A stretch of DNA of 50,704 nucleotides from Scatosoma sp045632265 (GCA_045632265.1 JAZQWG010000017.1:1-50704), one strand, 5' to 3'. Counted from the stretch's first letter, positions 16,357 to 25,083 are shown. Program-made: numbers and translations. The notes: generated from the letters alone by a model not told the origin.

Positions 16357-17100
16357 GTGAAAACGATTGACGTTTCATTGAATATGGCGGACTGCACGCC
16401 TGGTTTTTGGGATAATTATTGGGATTGCCCTATAGGGCGAAGCAATAAAGACCCCGATATACATTGTTTGATATTGCAAGAGTATCACGCTAAATTATGG
16501 AGTAGAAAACTCCCTAATGGACAAACAATGGGGTTGAAAAAAGGCGTTGGTAGCAATTATTTAACGTGGCATGATTTTAGATTTGGGAGCGATTCTATTC
16601 TTGCGAGCTTTCGCTATAAAAATAACGAGAAAATGATTAAAGATGTTATGAATAGCGTGCCAGATTATAAAGAATACATAAGCAGGTATTTAAGAGAATC
16701 TTATACAATTGGCGGCTTTGTCATATTTCCGAAATATCACGGCGGCATCAATCAAGCTAGGGGCTTTAATCGCTATATAAGAGATAGGTTTGACTTGACG
16801 TTAGATTGCATACGAAAATATTATATTGGCGAAACGTCGCCTTTATTTAGTGTTTTAGTGAAAAATAAAGTGTTTTTTGATTTATTTGTTGATTTTAGGG
16901 GGTACGTTGATTATTTCTTTTTGCAAGATTTGGTTTCAAGTGATTATAGCGAAATTAAATTTTTCCTAAAAAATAATGACGATTCGGAAGTTTTACCAAA
17001 AACGATTGAGGAATATTTTGCATTTATTGAAGCGCAATTACAGTTTGTTTCCAAGAGAAATCAGCGAATAAAAGAATTTATATCGAATAATACTATTTAG
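16357..17100 (+). CDS. DUF6994-like protein of unknown function
   Basis: The 247-residue soluble protein has the features I associate with the DUF6994 group. These are an N-terminal DPDIHCLILQEYHAKLWSRKLPNG, a central ESYTIGGFVIFPK and NQARGFNRYIRDRFDLTLDCIRKYY, and a C-terminal YVDYFFLQDLV. No catalytic residues can be named. GTG 16357 follows AGGGGTGG. The gene stands alone between the tRNA-Thr terminator and a bidirectional terminator. It uses more AT-rich codons (TTT, ATA, AAT, TTA) than its neighbours, which hints at acquisition by transfer near the tRNA. No integrase or att repeat was seen. Confidence 0.6.
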   Translation: MKTIDVSLNMADCTPGFWDNYWDCPIGRSNKDPDIHCLILQEYHAKLWSRKLPNGQTMGLKKGVGSNYLTWHDFRFGSDSILASFRYKNNEKMIKDVMNSVPDYKEYISRYLRESYTIGGFVIFPKYHGGINQARGFNRYIRDRFDLTLDCIRKYYIGETSPLFSVLVKNKVFFDLFVDFRGYVDYFFLQDLVSSDYSEIKFFLKNNDDSEVLPKTIEEYFAFIEAQLQFVSKRNQRIKEFISNNTI

Positions 17101-17102
17101 TT

Positions 17103-17137
17103 AAAAAAAGAACACCCAAGCGGGTGTTCTTTTTTTA
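17103..17137. terminator. Bidirectional terminator between the DUF6994-like gene and tmcAL
   Basis: A 13-bp stem (17105-17117 with 17122-17134, loop AAGC) is flanked by A and T runs. It serves the convergent genes on both sides. Confidence 0.88.
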
Positions 17138-17142
17138 TGTCG

Positions 17143-18288
17143 TTAGATAAAAATGTTTTTTTCTTGTTCGCTTACCTTATACAAAATGTTGCGCACGTTT
17201 TCGGCGAATACGTCCTTGTCATAGCTTTCCTTTGCAACGCCCGTCAACGCCTTGTCGTCGTACGCTCTTGCAATCATGGGGAAAGAGCTTTGAGCAAGGG
17301 CGGACATTACGTCCGTGCGTTCTTTCTTGACGGCTAAAACACGCAAATACAAAGGGGATTGTAAGCATTGACGAATAAATTCTTCATGGATAGAAAGTAA
17401 ATTTTGCAAGGCAATTCTGCGAATTCTCGATGAAGTATATCTTGCGGATGTCAAACTTTCGACAAGCGGTTGTGCTTGTAAAGCGGCTTTTTTGAAGGCG
17501 TTTTCCAAGCCTTCCGTGCAATCGCAAACCTTGGCGATTTCCGCATTTTGTTTGGAAAGTATAGCGTATTTTTCTAAACTATCAAGGGCGTTTTCAATGC
17601 TTGAAGGCAAATCTTCATACACGTAATTAGGCAAATTATTTTTGATGTTTTCGCCCGTTTTAATGCCTTCTCGAATAGCAGTTGCGGATGAGAAATTATC
17701 GGCAATTTCCGCTTCGTTGTATCCGCTACCTATACGCTGTATAGGTAAAATATCGATATTCGCGCCCTTTTCAAGGATTGCTCTTGTGTATTCAAGCCCT
17801 AAAATATTGTTGGGGGAAGCAAGCACGTCCATAGGGATAAAACTGGCGTACGCTTGTGCTCTTGCCTTTGCGTAGCTCATGCCTTCGCTCGTCAATTCTT
17901 TGATTGTGTTTGACACTTCTTTCGGCTCGTCGTTAAGATATCTTGCTGCGGAAATAAAAGCAAGTTTATCCGCTTGTTCCGCGCCAAAGCAAAGAGTGCT
18001 TACTGCGGGGATAGAAGACAGAAGATGGATTGCGCCTTTTGCAAACAATTCCGCGTTTGAAGTAGAGAAAATAGTAGGAAGTTCAATGACGGCATCCGCA
18101 CCCGCCAAAACGGCGTGTTTTGCGCGCGTAAATTTGTCCATAACGGCGCTTTCGCCCCGTTGAACGAAACTGCCGCTCATAATGCAAACAACCGCATCAG
18201 CACCCGAGCGAGCTTTCGCTTCGTTGAGCTGATAAAGATGTCCGTTATGAAAAGGGTTGTATTCGCAAATTATCGCGCAAATTTTCAT
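17143..18288 (-). CDS. tmcAL: tRNA(Met) cytidine acetate ligase TmcAL
   Basis: TmcAL uses ATP and acetate to acetylate C34 of elongator tRNA-Met. The 381-residue protein begins with the nucleotidyltransferase signature ICEYNPFHNGHLYQL. It continues with MSGSFVQRGESAVMDKFTRAKHAVLAGADAVIELP and CFGAEQ, and a helical C-terminal tRNA-binding region follows. Length and order match the YlbM/TmcAL family. It starts at ATG 18288 after a weak GGGAAAT site. It is divergent from pta, so the 128-bp gap holds promoters for both. Confidence 0.9.
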   Translation of the reverse strand: MKICAIICEYNPFHNGHLYQLNEAKARSGADAVVCIMSGSFVQRGESAVMDKFTRAKHAVLAGADAVIELPTIFSTSNAELFAKGAIHLLSSIPAVSTLCFGAEQADKLAFISAARYLNDEPKEVSNTIKELTSEGMSYAKARAQAYASFIPMDVLASPNNILGLEYTRAILEKGANIDILPIQRIGSGYNEAEIADNFSSATAIREGIKTGENIKNNLPNYVYEDLPSSIENALDSLEKYAILSKQNAEIAKVCDCTEGLENAFKKAALQAQPLVESLTSARYTSSRIRRIALQNLLSIHEEFIRQCLQSPLYLRVLAVKKERTDVMSALAQSSFPMIARAYDDKALTGVAKESYDKDVFAENVRNILYKVSEQEKNIFI

Positions 18289-18305
18289 TTTATTTCCCGT
18301 TTTCC

Positions 18306-18334
18306 TTTACATTAAAAAAAATGTGTGCTATAAT
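18306..18334 (+). promoter_or_regulatory. Promoter of pta
   Basis: TTTACA (18306-18311) and TATAAT (18329-18334) are 17 bp apart. A small hairpin, CGTG/CACG within 18343-18357, begins right at the predicted RNA 5' end. Confidence 0.72.
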
Positions 18335-18416
18335 ATTTAATAGCGTGTTTCACACGTCTTTATCAATATTATACACGAAAAGAAAAAAGAAATAAAGCGT
18401 TTTTAAGAGGTAAATT

Positions 18417-19418
18417 ATGAAGAATATTTTGGATGAAATTAAGAGTAAAGCAAAAGCCCTTCAAAAAACCATCGTTCTTTGCGAAGGCGAAGACAGCCGT
18501 GTTGTAAAAGCTGCTGCTGATGCAACGAAAGAAGGGGTTGCAAAAATTGTTTTGCTTGGCAACGAAGCGGAAATTAAAAAGGCGAATCCCGACGTGGATT
18601 TGACGGGCGTTGAAATCGTTGATCCGCTTACGTCCGATAAATTGCCCGCGTACAACGCAAAACTTTGCGAATTGCGCGCATCCAAAGGCATGACGAGCGA
18701 ACAAGCGGCAAAATTGCTTATGGACGGCACGTATTTTGGCGCAATGATGTTGAAAATGGGCGACGTTGACGGTCTTGTTTCGGGTGCTTGCCACTCGACG
18801 GCAAACACTCTTCGTCCCGGTTTGCAAATCATTAAAACGGCAAAGGGAGTTTCTTCCGTTTCTAGCTTTAACCTTATGATTTGCCCGCCCCAAGGCAATC
18901 AATATTGTCCCGACGGGTTGGTGGTATTCGCTGACTGTGGTTTGAATCCCACGTACACGAGTGAAGGCTTGGCTGATTGTGCTATTGCAACGGCAAATTC
19001 CGCGCAAGCAATTGCGGGTATTGACCCCAAAGTTGCAATGCTTTCCTTCTCCACCTTCGGTAGCGCAAAGCACGACAACGTCACGCTTGTTTCCGAAGCA
19101 GTAAAAATTGCAAAGGAGAAAGCACCCGATTTGAAGTTGGACGGCGAAATGCAATTCGATGCTGCAATCGTTCCTTCCGTAGCGGCTTTGAAAGCGCCTA
19201 ATTCGCAAGTGGCTGGGCACGCAAACGTGTTCATCTTCCCCGACTTGCAAGCGGGCAATATCGGCTATAAAATTGCTGAAAGACTTGGCGGTTTCATGGC
19301 AGTTGGTCCTATTTGCCAAGGCTTTGCAAAACCGATTAACGACCTTTCCCGTGGCTGTAAAAGCGAAGATATCGTCGCTGCTGTGGCGATTACGGCGTTG
19401 CAAACGCAACTTGGCTAA
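18417..19418 (+). CDS. pta: Phosphate acetyltransferase
   Basis: Pta converts acetyl-CoA and phosphate to acetyl-phosphate, the step before acetate kinase in ATP-yielding acetate formation. The 333-residue length matches the short single-domain class (PTA_PTB domain only). Landmarks are CEGEDSRVVKAA near the N-terminus, VDGLVSGACHSTANTLRPGLQII, FADCGLNPTY, and NVFIFPDLQAGNIGYKIAERLGG-type sequence near the C-terminus. AAGAGG (18405-18410) precedes the ATG. The gene is monocistronic here; no ackA is adjacent. Confidence 0.95.
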   Translation: MKNILDEIKSKAKALQKTIVLCEGEDSRVVKAAADATKEGVAKIVLLGNEAEIKKANPDVDLTGVEIVDPLTSDKLPAYNAKLCELRASKGMTSEQAAKLLMDGTYFGAMMLKMGDVDGLVSGACHSTANTLRPGLQIIKTAKGVSSVSSFNLMICPPQGNQYCPDGLVVFADCGLNPTYTSEGLADCAIATANSAQAIAGIDPKVAMLSFSTFGSAKHDNVTLVSEAVKIAKEKAPDLKLDGEMQFDAAIVPSVAALKAPNSQVAGHANVFIFPDLQAGNIGYKIAERLGGFMAVGPICQGFAKPINDLSRGCKSEDIVAAVAITALQTQLG

Positions 19419-19468
19419 TAAAAGACGTTAAAAGTTATAAAAAAACGGCAAAAACAGCGAAAAAAAAG

Positions 19469-19497
19469 TTGACAAAGCAGTTGAAATATACTATACT
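19469..19497 (+). promoter_or_regulatory. Promoter of the DUF177-rpmF operon
   Basis: TTGACA (19469-19474) and TATACT (19492-19497) are 17 bp apart. The predicted start near 19504 leaves only about 9 nt before ATG 19513. Confidence 0.72.
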
Positions 19498-19512
19498 TGA
19501 AAGGCTGGTTTT

Positions 19513-19935
19513 ATGATGACTATCGATATAAGAAAGCTGAACGTACAAAAGAAGTACACGGGCGAAATGGAATTCACCTATAATGCGCCCGCCGAATTGA
19601 TTGAAATTCCGCTTGTAAAATTCGCTACTCCCGTATGCGTGCGTTTCTCCTACGAGTTGTTTGCTGACGATGCGTTGGAAATTCACGGGACGGTGTCGTA
19701 TCGTTTGGAAGGACAATGTTCAAGATGCTTGAAGGATGCGAAAACGGACGTGGAAGGCGAACTTGAAGCGTTGTTCGAGCCGACGGAAGATTGCGAAGAT
19801 TATTCTTATTCCAACGGAATCGTCGATTTGAAAAAAGCCGTAGACGAAGCAATTATGGCAAGCATGCCGTACGTGCTTTCTTGCGGTGATGATTGCGAGA
19901 GTATCGGTTATGTATCCGAACCTGCAAATGACTAA
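19513..19935 (+). CDS. DUF177/YceD family protein
   Basis: The 140-residue protein carries the DUF177 hallmark RLEGQCSRCLKDAKTDVEGELEA-type segment near residues 64-86, an acidic middle and DLKKAVDEAIMASMPYVLSC. YceD homologues almost always precede rpmF. In plants and bacteria they are linked to 23S rRNA processing and ribosome assembly. The partial site AAGG at 19501-19504 would lie at or outside the mRNA 5' end, so initiation may be nearly leaderless. A second ATG follows immediately. Confidence 0.85.
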   Translation: MMTIDIRKLNVQKKYTGEMEFTYNAPAELIEIPLVKFATPVCVRFSYELFADDALEIHGTVSYRLEGQCSRCLKDAKTDVEGELEALFEPTEDCEDYSYSNGIVDLKKAVDEAIMASMPYVLSCGDDCESIGYVSEPAND

Positions 19936-19966
19936 AATAAGAAAAAAATAACGAAGAGGTGTTAAT

Positions 19967-20158
19967 ATGGCAGTACCTAAGAGCAAACAATCTAAGAGCA
20001 GAACGAACAAAAGATTTGCAAACTACAAGGCAACGGCAGCAACGCTTGTAGAATGCCCTCATTGCCACGAATTGATGCAATCGCACAACGTATGCAAGAG
20101 CTGTGGCTACTACAACGGTAAAGAAGTAGTTGTTGAAAAAGAAGAAAGCCAAAAATAA
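19967..20158 (+). CDS. rpmF: 50S ribosomal protein L32
   Basis: The 63-residue protein starts MAVPKSKQSKSRTNKR, the typical L32 N-terminus. It has a zinc ribbon formed by CPHC and CKSC. The C-terminal tail is acidic. It follows DUF177 after 31 bp with GAAGAGGTG as ribosome site, and a terminator closes the operon. Confidence 0.96.
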   Translation: MAVPKSKQSKSRTNKRFANYKATAATLVECPHCHELMQSHNVCKSCGYYNGKEVVVEKEESQK

Positions 20159-20182
20159 TTCGTCAATGCGTTAAAACAAGCA

Positions 20183-20211
20183 GGCGGGTTGCGTAAAGCA
20201 CCCGTCTTTTT
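20183..20211 (+). terminator. Terminator of the DUF177-rpmF operon
   Basis: GGCGGGT-GC (20183-20192, one bulged T) pairs with GCACCCGTC (20198-20206), followed by TTTTT. Confidence 0.8.
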
Positions 20212-20239
20212 GCGTTATTAAGAAATAACGGCGTGCAAC

Positions 20240-20270
20240 TTGTTTGCATGAAAACAAATCGGTTTATAAT
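20240..20270 (+). promoter_or_regulatory. copA promoter with an overlapping inverted repeat
   Basis: TATAAT lies at 20265-20270. The -35 is ambiguous: TTGTTT gives a 19-bp spacer and TTGCAT a 15-bp spacer. TTGTTT (20240-20245) and AAACAA (20252-20257) form an inverted repeat over the -35 region, a possible operator. Poor spacing is typical of MerR-type promoters, but no such regulator is nearby. Confidence 0.5.
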
Positions 20271-20303
20271 TATATTGTCAAAGTCACTTTACACGAGGTT
20301 GCT

Positions 20304-22715
20304 ATGAAAGAAAAGTTTTCCGTAAGCGGAATGTCTTGTTCGGCATGTTCGGCGGGCATTGAACGTACGGTTAAAAAATTAAATGGTGTACAATCCGTTT
20401 CCGTTTCTCTTATGGGGGAATGTATGACGGTTGAGTATGACGAAAACGTAGTTGCTTCGTCCGTTATTTGCGATACCGTGACGGGGCTTGGCTACGGCAT
20501 AGAAAAATTTGATGAAAACGTTTTCAAGGAAAGAAAACCGCAACCAAATTTATTGTTCAAACGCTTTGTTATTTCGCTTATCTTTTTGTTGCCGCTTATG
20601 TATTTTTCCATGGGTGGCATGATTTCTCTCCCGAAGCCTAACGAAATCGTAAGCGTAAGTTTGCAAATGGCGCTTGCGCTTGCCGTGATTATCGTTGATT
20701 TTAAGTTTTTTACAAGCGGCGCAAAAGCGCTTGCGAAGAAATCGCCCAACATGGATACGTTGGTGGCGCTTGGCTCGGGCGTGTCGTTTTTGTATAGCTT
20801 CGTCTACACGATTTTGTTATATCTTGGCAAAGTTTCGCACGTGCATTTCTTCTACGAATCAGCGGCAATGATTTTATCGCTCGTCACGCTTGGTAAATGG
20901 CTGGAAGAGCGTTCTAAACGCAAGACGGGCGACGAGATTGAAAAACTGATCAAACTTATGCCCGCCGTTGTCAGCGTAGAAAGAAACGGCTTGGAAGAAA
21001 AAATTCCTTTCTCGGCGTTACAAGTGGGCGACGTGTTGGTTGTAAAACAAGGGGAATACGTGCCCGTAGACGGCAAGATAATTGAAGGCTCGGCGTATAT
21101 CGACAGAGCTGCAATTACGGGCGAAAGCATGCCGATAGAAGCGCAAGAAGGCGATTTAGTGACGGGCGCGGATATTGTCAAGAGCGGTTTTATAAAAGTT
21201 CTTGCGCAAAAAGTTGGTGCGGACACAACCTTGTCGCAAATTGTAAAAATGGTAAAGGAAGCGGGCGCAAGCAAAGCGCCTATCCAAAAGACGGCGGACA
21301 AAATTGCGGGGATATTCGTGCCTACCATTGCCTTGCTTGCAATCGCTACGTTTGTCGTTTGGTTTGTGCTTGCGGATATTGCTACGGCGGCAAATTACGC
21401 CATCAGCGTGCTTGTCATTTCTTGTCCTTGCTCGCTCGGTTTGGCTACGCCCGTGGCGGTTATGGCGGCGACGGGACGTGGCATGTCCTTGGGGATATTG
21501 TATAAAGATGCCGAAGCTTTGCAAAAGGCAAAGGATATAAATTGCGTGCTTTTGGATAAGACGGCGACGTTGACGGTTGGCAAACCGCAAGTGACCGATT
21601 TAGAAGTTTTGCACGGCGATAAAGACAACTCTTTGCGCCTTGCCTACGAGATTGAAAAACATTCTAATCATCCGATTGCCGAGTGTATTAAAAATTACGT
21701 AATTGAAAACTTGGATATGCAAAACGGCATGGCGATTGAAGATTATCGCTATGAGACGGGTAGGGGTGCAATCGCAAATTTTGAAGGCGAAACCTATCGT
21801 TTAGGGAATAGATTATTGCTTGGGAAATCGCTTGAAAAACAAGCGCAATCGATAGAAAAGAAATATTCTTCGCAAGGTAAAACGGTGGTGTTTTTGGCAA
21901 GTGAAAAGCAAATTTTGTGCGTGTTTGCCGTTGCGGACGTTTTGAAAGAAGAAAGCTGTTTTGCCGTTTCTCTATTGAAAGAAAAGGGCGTGCGAGTGGG
22001 TATGCTCACGGGCGATAATGAAAACGTTGCCGCTGCTATTGCAAAACAAGCGGGGATTGACGATTATTTTGCGGAAGCCTTGCCTAAAGATAAAGCGGAA
22101 GCGGTGGAAAGAGTGCGCAGCGTTGGCGGTGTAGTTGCTATGGTGGGCGACGGAATCAACGACAGCCCCGCATTAAAAGCAGCGGACGTGGGCATTGCAA
22201 TGGGCAACGGCACGGACGTCGCTATTGATAGCGCGGACGTGGTGCTTTCTCGAGGTGATCTCACACTTGTCAATACGACAATCGAATTAAGCAAAGCGAC
22301 CGTTAAAAACATTCACCAAAATTTATTTTGGGCGTTCTTTTACAACGTTGTGGCAATTCCTATTGCGGCGGGGGTATTTTCTTTCTTGGGATTGAAATTA
22401 AACCCTATGATAGGCGCGGCATGTATGAGCTTAAGCTCGCTTTTCGTCGTGACGAACGCATTGCGATTGACGAGATTTGCCCGTAAAAAAGACGAGAAAA
22501 AGGAGTATTCTATGGATAAGACGATTAAGATTGAAGGAATGATGTGTCAACATTGTGTTGCGCACGTAAAAAAGGCCCTTGAAAGCCTGGAAGGCGTTGA
22601 AAACGTGGAAGTAAACTTGAAAAAGAAAACTGCCACTTTGACGACGGAAGTTGAAAACGAAACGCTTATCAAAGCGATTGAAGAAGCTGGCTATACAGTA
22701 AAGAAAATTTCTTGA
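20304..22715 (+). CDS. copA: Copper-translocating P1B-type ATPase with N- and C-terminal heavy-metal-binding domains
   Basis: CopA exports Cu+ across the membrane using ATP. The 803-residue protein has an N-terminal HMA domain (GMSCSACSAG at residues 9-18) and membrane helices. The actuator loop contains AAITGESMP and the transport site is SCPCSLGLATP. The P/N domains carry KHSNHPIAEC and GDGINDSPALKAADVGIAMG. The phosphorylation motif reads DKTATLT (Asp418, Ala421), not the near-invariant DKTGT. An extra HMA domain (GMMCQHC) occupies residues 737-803. ATG 20304 after GAGG is preferred over 20244, which has no ribosome site and adds non-family sequence. Confidence 0.92.
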   Translation: MKEKFSVSGMSCSACSAGIERTVKKLNGVQSVSVSLMGECMTVEYDENVVASSVICDTVTGLGYGIEKFDENVFKERKPQPNLLFKRFVISLIFLLPLMYFSMGGMISLPKPNEIVSVSLQMALALAVIIVDFKFFTSGAKALAKKSPNMDTLVALGSGVSFLYSFVYTILLYLGKVSHVHFFYESAAMILSLVTLGKWLEERSKRKTGDEIEKLIKLMPAVVSVERNGLEEKIPFSALQVGDVLVVKQGEYVPVDGKIIEGSAYIDRAAITGESMPIEAQEGDLVTGADIVKSGFIKVLAQKVGADTTLSQIVKMVKEAGASKAPIQKTADKIAGIFVPTIALLAIATFVVWFVLADIATAANYAISVLVISCPCSLGLATPVAVMAATGRGMSLGILYKDAEALQKAKDINCVLLDKTATLTVGKPQVTDLEVLHGDKDNSLRLAYEIEKHSNHPIAECIKNYVIENLDMQNGMAIEDYRYETGRGAIANFEGETYRLGNRLLLGKSLEKQAQSIEKKYSSQGKTVVFLASEKQILCVFAVADVLKEESCFAVSLLKEKGVRVGMLTGDNENVAAAIAKQAGIDDYFAEALPKDKAEAVERVRSVGGVVAMVGDGINDSPALKAADVGIAMGNGTDVAIDSADVVLSRGDLTLVNTTIELSKATVKNIHQNLFWAFFYNVVAIPIAAGVFSFLGLKLNPMIGAACMSLSSLFVVTNALRLTRFARKKDEKKEYSMDKTIKIEGMMCQHCVAHVKKALESLEGVENVEVNLKKKTATLTTEVENETLIKAIEEAGYTVKKIS
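22512..22715 (+). CDS. CopZ-like copper chaperone, in-frame internal start within copA
   Basis: ATG 22512 is in frame with copA. It is preceded by AAGGAG (22500-22505) at a 6-nt spacing, a better ribosome site than that of copA itself. Initiation here would yield a 67-residue stand-alone HMA protein with GMMCQHCVAHVKKALE, the size and fold of CopZ. E. coli copA also yields a separate small chaperone from the same gene, by frameshifting. Internal initiation here is inferred from the sequence and not shown. Confidence 0.6.
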   Translation: MDKTIKIEGMMCQHCVAHVKKALESLEGVENVEVNLKKKTATLTTEVENETLIKAIEEAGYTVKKIS

Positions 22716-22814
22716 TTTGCGACAAAATAAATAAAACTGTGACAAAATAAAACACGAAACAACGCTTGTATATACGTTATCATATTTCCATAAAACCATA
22801 CGTGGAGGTGTGAT

Positions 22815-23153
22815 ATGCAACAAACGTTGCTTTTGGATAAACGCACGCGATGCCTTATCGAAGATTACGTCCCTAAAGGGGACGTCTTAGAAGGTGTCGT
22901 GTGCTTTTTTTCGGTGTTTTCCGATTATACAAGGGTAAAGATTTTGTCCGCTTTGGCGATAAGTGAATTATGTGTCACCGATTTGTCAAGAATATTAGAA
23001 ATCAATCAAACAACGGTGTCTCATCAGCTTCGATTTTTGAAAAGCGCTGGCATGGTAAAAAGTGTCCGTCAAGGCAAAATAGTCTTTTATTCTCTCGTTG
23101 ACGATACAATCAACGACGTTTTGTTAAAAGGGATAGAGTTTTTGGGCTGTTAA
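22815..23153 (+). CDS. ArsR/SmtB-family metal-responsive repressor
   Basis: The 112-residue winged-helix protein has SDYTRVKILSALAISELCVTDLSRIL followed by the recognition helix NQTTVSHQLRFLKSAGMV. The alpha-3 metal-site motif ELCVCDL is ELCVTDL, so one Cys is lost; Cys residues also occur near the N-terminus and at the last position. GGAGGTG precedes the ATG. It lies 99 bp after copA and is the likeliest local regulator of it. ACAA-CGC-TTGT (22759-22769) upstream and TTGTTT/AAACAA at the copA promoter share half-site sequence, which is weak support. Confidence 0.82.
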   Translation: MQQTLLLDKRTRCLIEDYVPKGDVLEGVVCFFSVFSDYTRVKILSALAISELCVTDLSRILEINQTTVSHQLRFLKSAGMVKSVRQGKIVFYSLVDDTINDVLLKGIEFLGC

Positions 23154-23177
23154 GCGGTATTTTTTTGCGTTATCCTA

Positions 23178-23206
23178 TTGCAAAAATTTGTATTTTGTTA
23201 TATAAT
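23178..23206 (+). promoter_or_regulatory. Promoter of the uvrC operon
   Basis: TTGCAA (23178-23183) and TATAAT (23201-23206) are 17 bp apart. Confidence 0.7.
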
Positions 23207-23230
23207 AATGATAGAAAAACAGTAAAAAAC

Positions 23231-23256
23231 ACGGTGGGAACAAATTCCGCCGTTTT
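23231..23256 (+). promoter_or_regulatory. Leader hairpin before uvrC
   Basis: ACGGTGG-AA pairs with TTCCGCCGT (23231-23253, one bulge and one wobble), followed by only TTTT. It sits between promoter and start codon and may be a weak attenuator or a 5' stabilising stem. Confidence 0.4.
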
Positions 23257-23277
23257 CGCTGTTGGAAATGGTAGTGT

Positions 23278-25083
23278 ATGGGCGAATTGCAAGAAAAACT
23301 GAAACTACTTCCCGAAAACCCGGGCGTATATATTATGCTCGACAAAGACGGGGTGGTGATATACGTGGGAAAGGCGCGCGTTTTGAAAAATCGCGTACGT
23401 CAATATTTCCATTCGTCCATAAAGAGCGAAAAAGTGGCGGCAATGGTGGAAAATATCGCCGATTTTTCCTATATTATTACCAAGACGGAAATCGATGCTT
23501 TGGCGCTTGAAAACAACTTGATTAAAAAATATAAGCCCAAGTACAATATTCTTCTCAAAGACGATAAAACGTATCCGTATATCAAGGTGACGAAGGAAGA
23601 ATTTCCCCGTGTATGCGTGACGAGAAAAATTAAAAAAGACGGCAAGTATTTCGGCCCGTTTATGGGCGGCGTGCGTTGCGGTGAAATTCTCGACATCGTT
23701 GAATCGGTTTACAACGTACGCACTTGTACTACGGCAATAGGCACAAAACCTAAAAAGCCTTGTCTTGCCTATCATTTACATCGTTGCACAGCCCCTTGTG
23801 CGCATTTGTGCACGAAAGAAGAGTATGGCGAACGGGTGAAAAAAGCGCTTTCCTTTTTAGACGGAAACTATGAAGAAGCGGAAGAAATTTTGCGTGCGAA
23901 AATGACGAAGTTTGCGGAAAACGAAGAGTTTGAACTTGCTATGGAATATAGGGACAAGCTGCAAATGCTTTCCAAACTCAAATTAAAACGTATTACGTCG
24001 TTAAATAGGGCAATCAATGCGGATATCATTGCGCTGAAAACAAATTATTTGTATTCTTCCGTCAACGTTTTGGTGACAAGAAGCGGAATTATGCAGGGGG
24101 GCAGCAACTTTGCCTTGGAAGATTGTTCTTTCTCGGAAACGGACGCTTTGACGGCGTTTATTATTCAATTTTATTCCACCCACGAAATCCCGCAAGAGAT
24201 TATCACGCAAGACTTTTGCGAAAAGGAATTGCTTGAAAAATACTTTTTGGAAAAGTTTGGTAAAAAAGTGGTAATTTCGCTTGCGAAAGTGGGCGTGAAA
24301 AAGCAACTTTTGGAAATGGCGGAGAAAAACGCCGAAGAATATTTGTCGAAATCAATTGATAAAATTCGCCATAAAAACGACATGACGAAAAACGCTTGTC
24401 AGCGTTTGCAAGAACTGCTTGGGCTTTCCAAATATCCCAAGCGTATGGAATGCTACGATATATCCAACATCAGCGGCGTGGATAAAGTGGGTTCGATGGT
24501 GGTTTTTGTAGACGGTGAAGCGGAAAGAAGCAGTTATCGACGTTTCAAGATAAAGACGGTAGAAGGGGCAAACGATTATGCTTCCCACCAAGAAATGATG
24601 CGAAGACGGCTTGCAAAGCTTGGTACGGACGAAGAAGAACGTTTCCCTAAACCCGATTTAATTGTTATCGACGGTGGGAAAGGTCAACTTTCAGCTGTGA
24701 AAGAAGTATTTGACGAGGCGGGAATTACCGACATCGAACTGATTTCTTTGGCGGAAAAGGAAGAAGAGATATTTACGCTGTTTTCTGCCTTTTCCGTTAG
24801 AATCGACAAGCGCGATTACGCTTTGAAAATGCTCCAACGCTTGCGTGACGAAGCGCATAGGTTTGCAATCACCTATTTTAGAAGTTTGCACTCAAAACGC
24901 AATTTGGCGTCGGTTTTGGAAGAAATCGATGGCGTTGGCAAGAAAAAACAAGCGGCGCTTATGGCAAAGTTCGGCACGATTGATAAGATTATGTCCGCAA
25001 GCATAGAACAGCTGTGCGAAGTGGAAGGCATCGGTAAAGAACTTGCTGAAAAAATTCAAATTTATTTTAAGGAAAAAATCTAA
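23278..25083 (+). CDS. uvrC: Excinuclease ABC subunit C
   Basis: UvrC makes both incisions in nucleotide excision repair with UvrAB. The 601-residue protein has the GIY-YIG nuclease (PGVYIMLDKDGVVIYVGKAR, about 14-33), a Cys-rich CLAYHLHRCTAPC segment and a UVR motif (about 200-235). The RNase H-like nuclease follows, with CYDISNISG and VIDGGKGQLSA. A C-terminal double helix-hairpin-helix contains IDGVGKKKQAALMAKFG and VEGIGKELAEKI. Length is normal. The ribosome site is weak. The HAD gene starts directly after the stop. Confidence 0.96.
   Translation: MGELQEKLKLLPENPGVYIMLDKDGVVIYVGKARVLKNRVRQYFHSSIKSEKVAAMVENIADFSYIITKTEIDALALENNLIKKYKPKYNILLKDDKTYPYIKVTKEEFPRVCVTRKIKKDGKYFGPFMGGVRCGEILDIVESVYNVRTCTTAIGTKPKKPCLAYHLHRCTAPCAHLCTKEEYGERVKKALSFLDGNYEEAEEILRAKMTKFAENEEFELAMEYRDKLQMLSKLKLKRITSLNRAINADIIALKTNYLYSSVNVLVTRSGIMQGGSNFALEDCSFSETDALTAFIIQFYSTHEIPQEIITQDFCEKELLEKYFLEKFGKKVVISLAKVGVKKQLLEMAEKNAEEYLSKSIDKIRHKNDMTKNACQRLQELLGLSKYPKRMECYDISNISGVDKVGSMVVFVDGEAERSSYRRFKIKTVEGANDYASHQEMMRRRLAKLGTDEEERFPKPDLIVIDGGKGQLSAVKEVFDEAGITDIELISLAEKEEEIFTLFSAFSVRIDKRDYALKMLQRLRDEAHRFAITYFRSLHSKRNLASVLEEIDGVGKKKQAALMAKFGTIDKIMSASIEQLCEVEGIGKELAEKIQIYFKEKI

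Noticed and set aside
20244..20303. Upstream start for copA
   Set aside because: It would overlap the promoter and add 20 residues without family similarity; ATG 20304 has a ribosome site and a normal HMA N-terminus.
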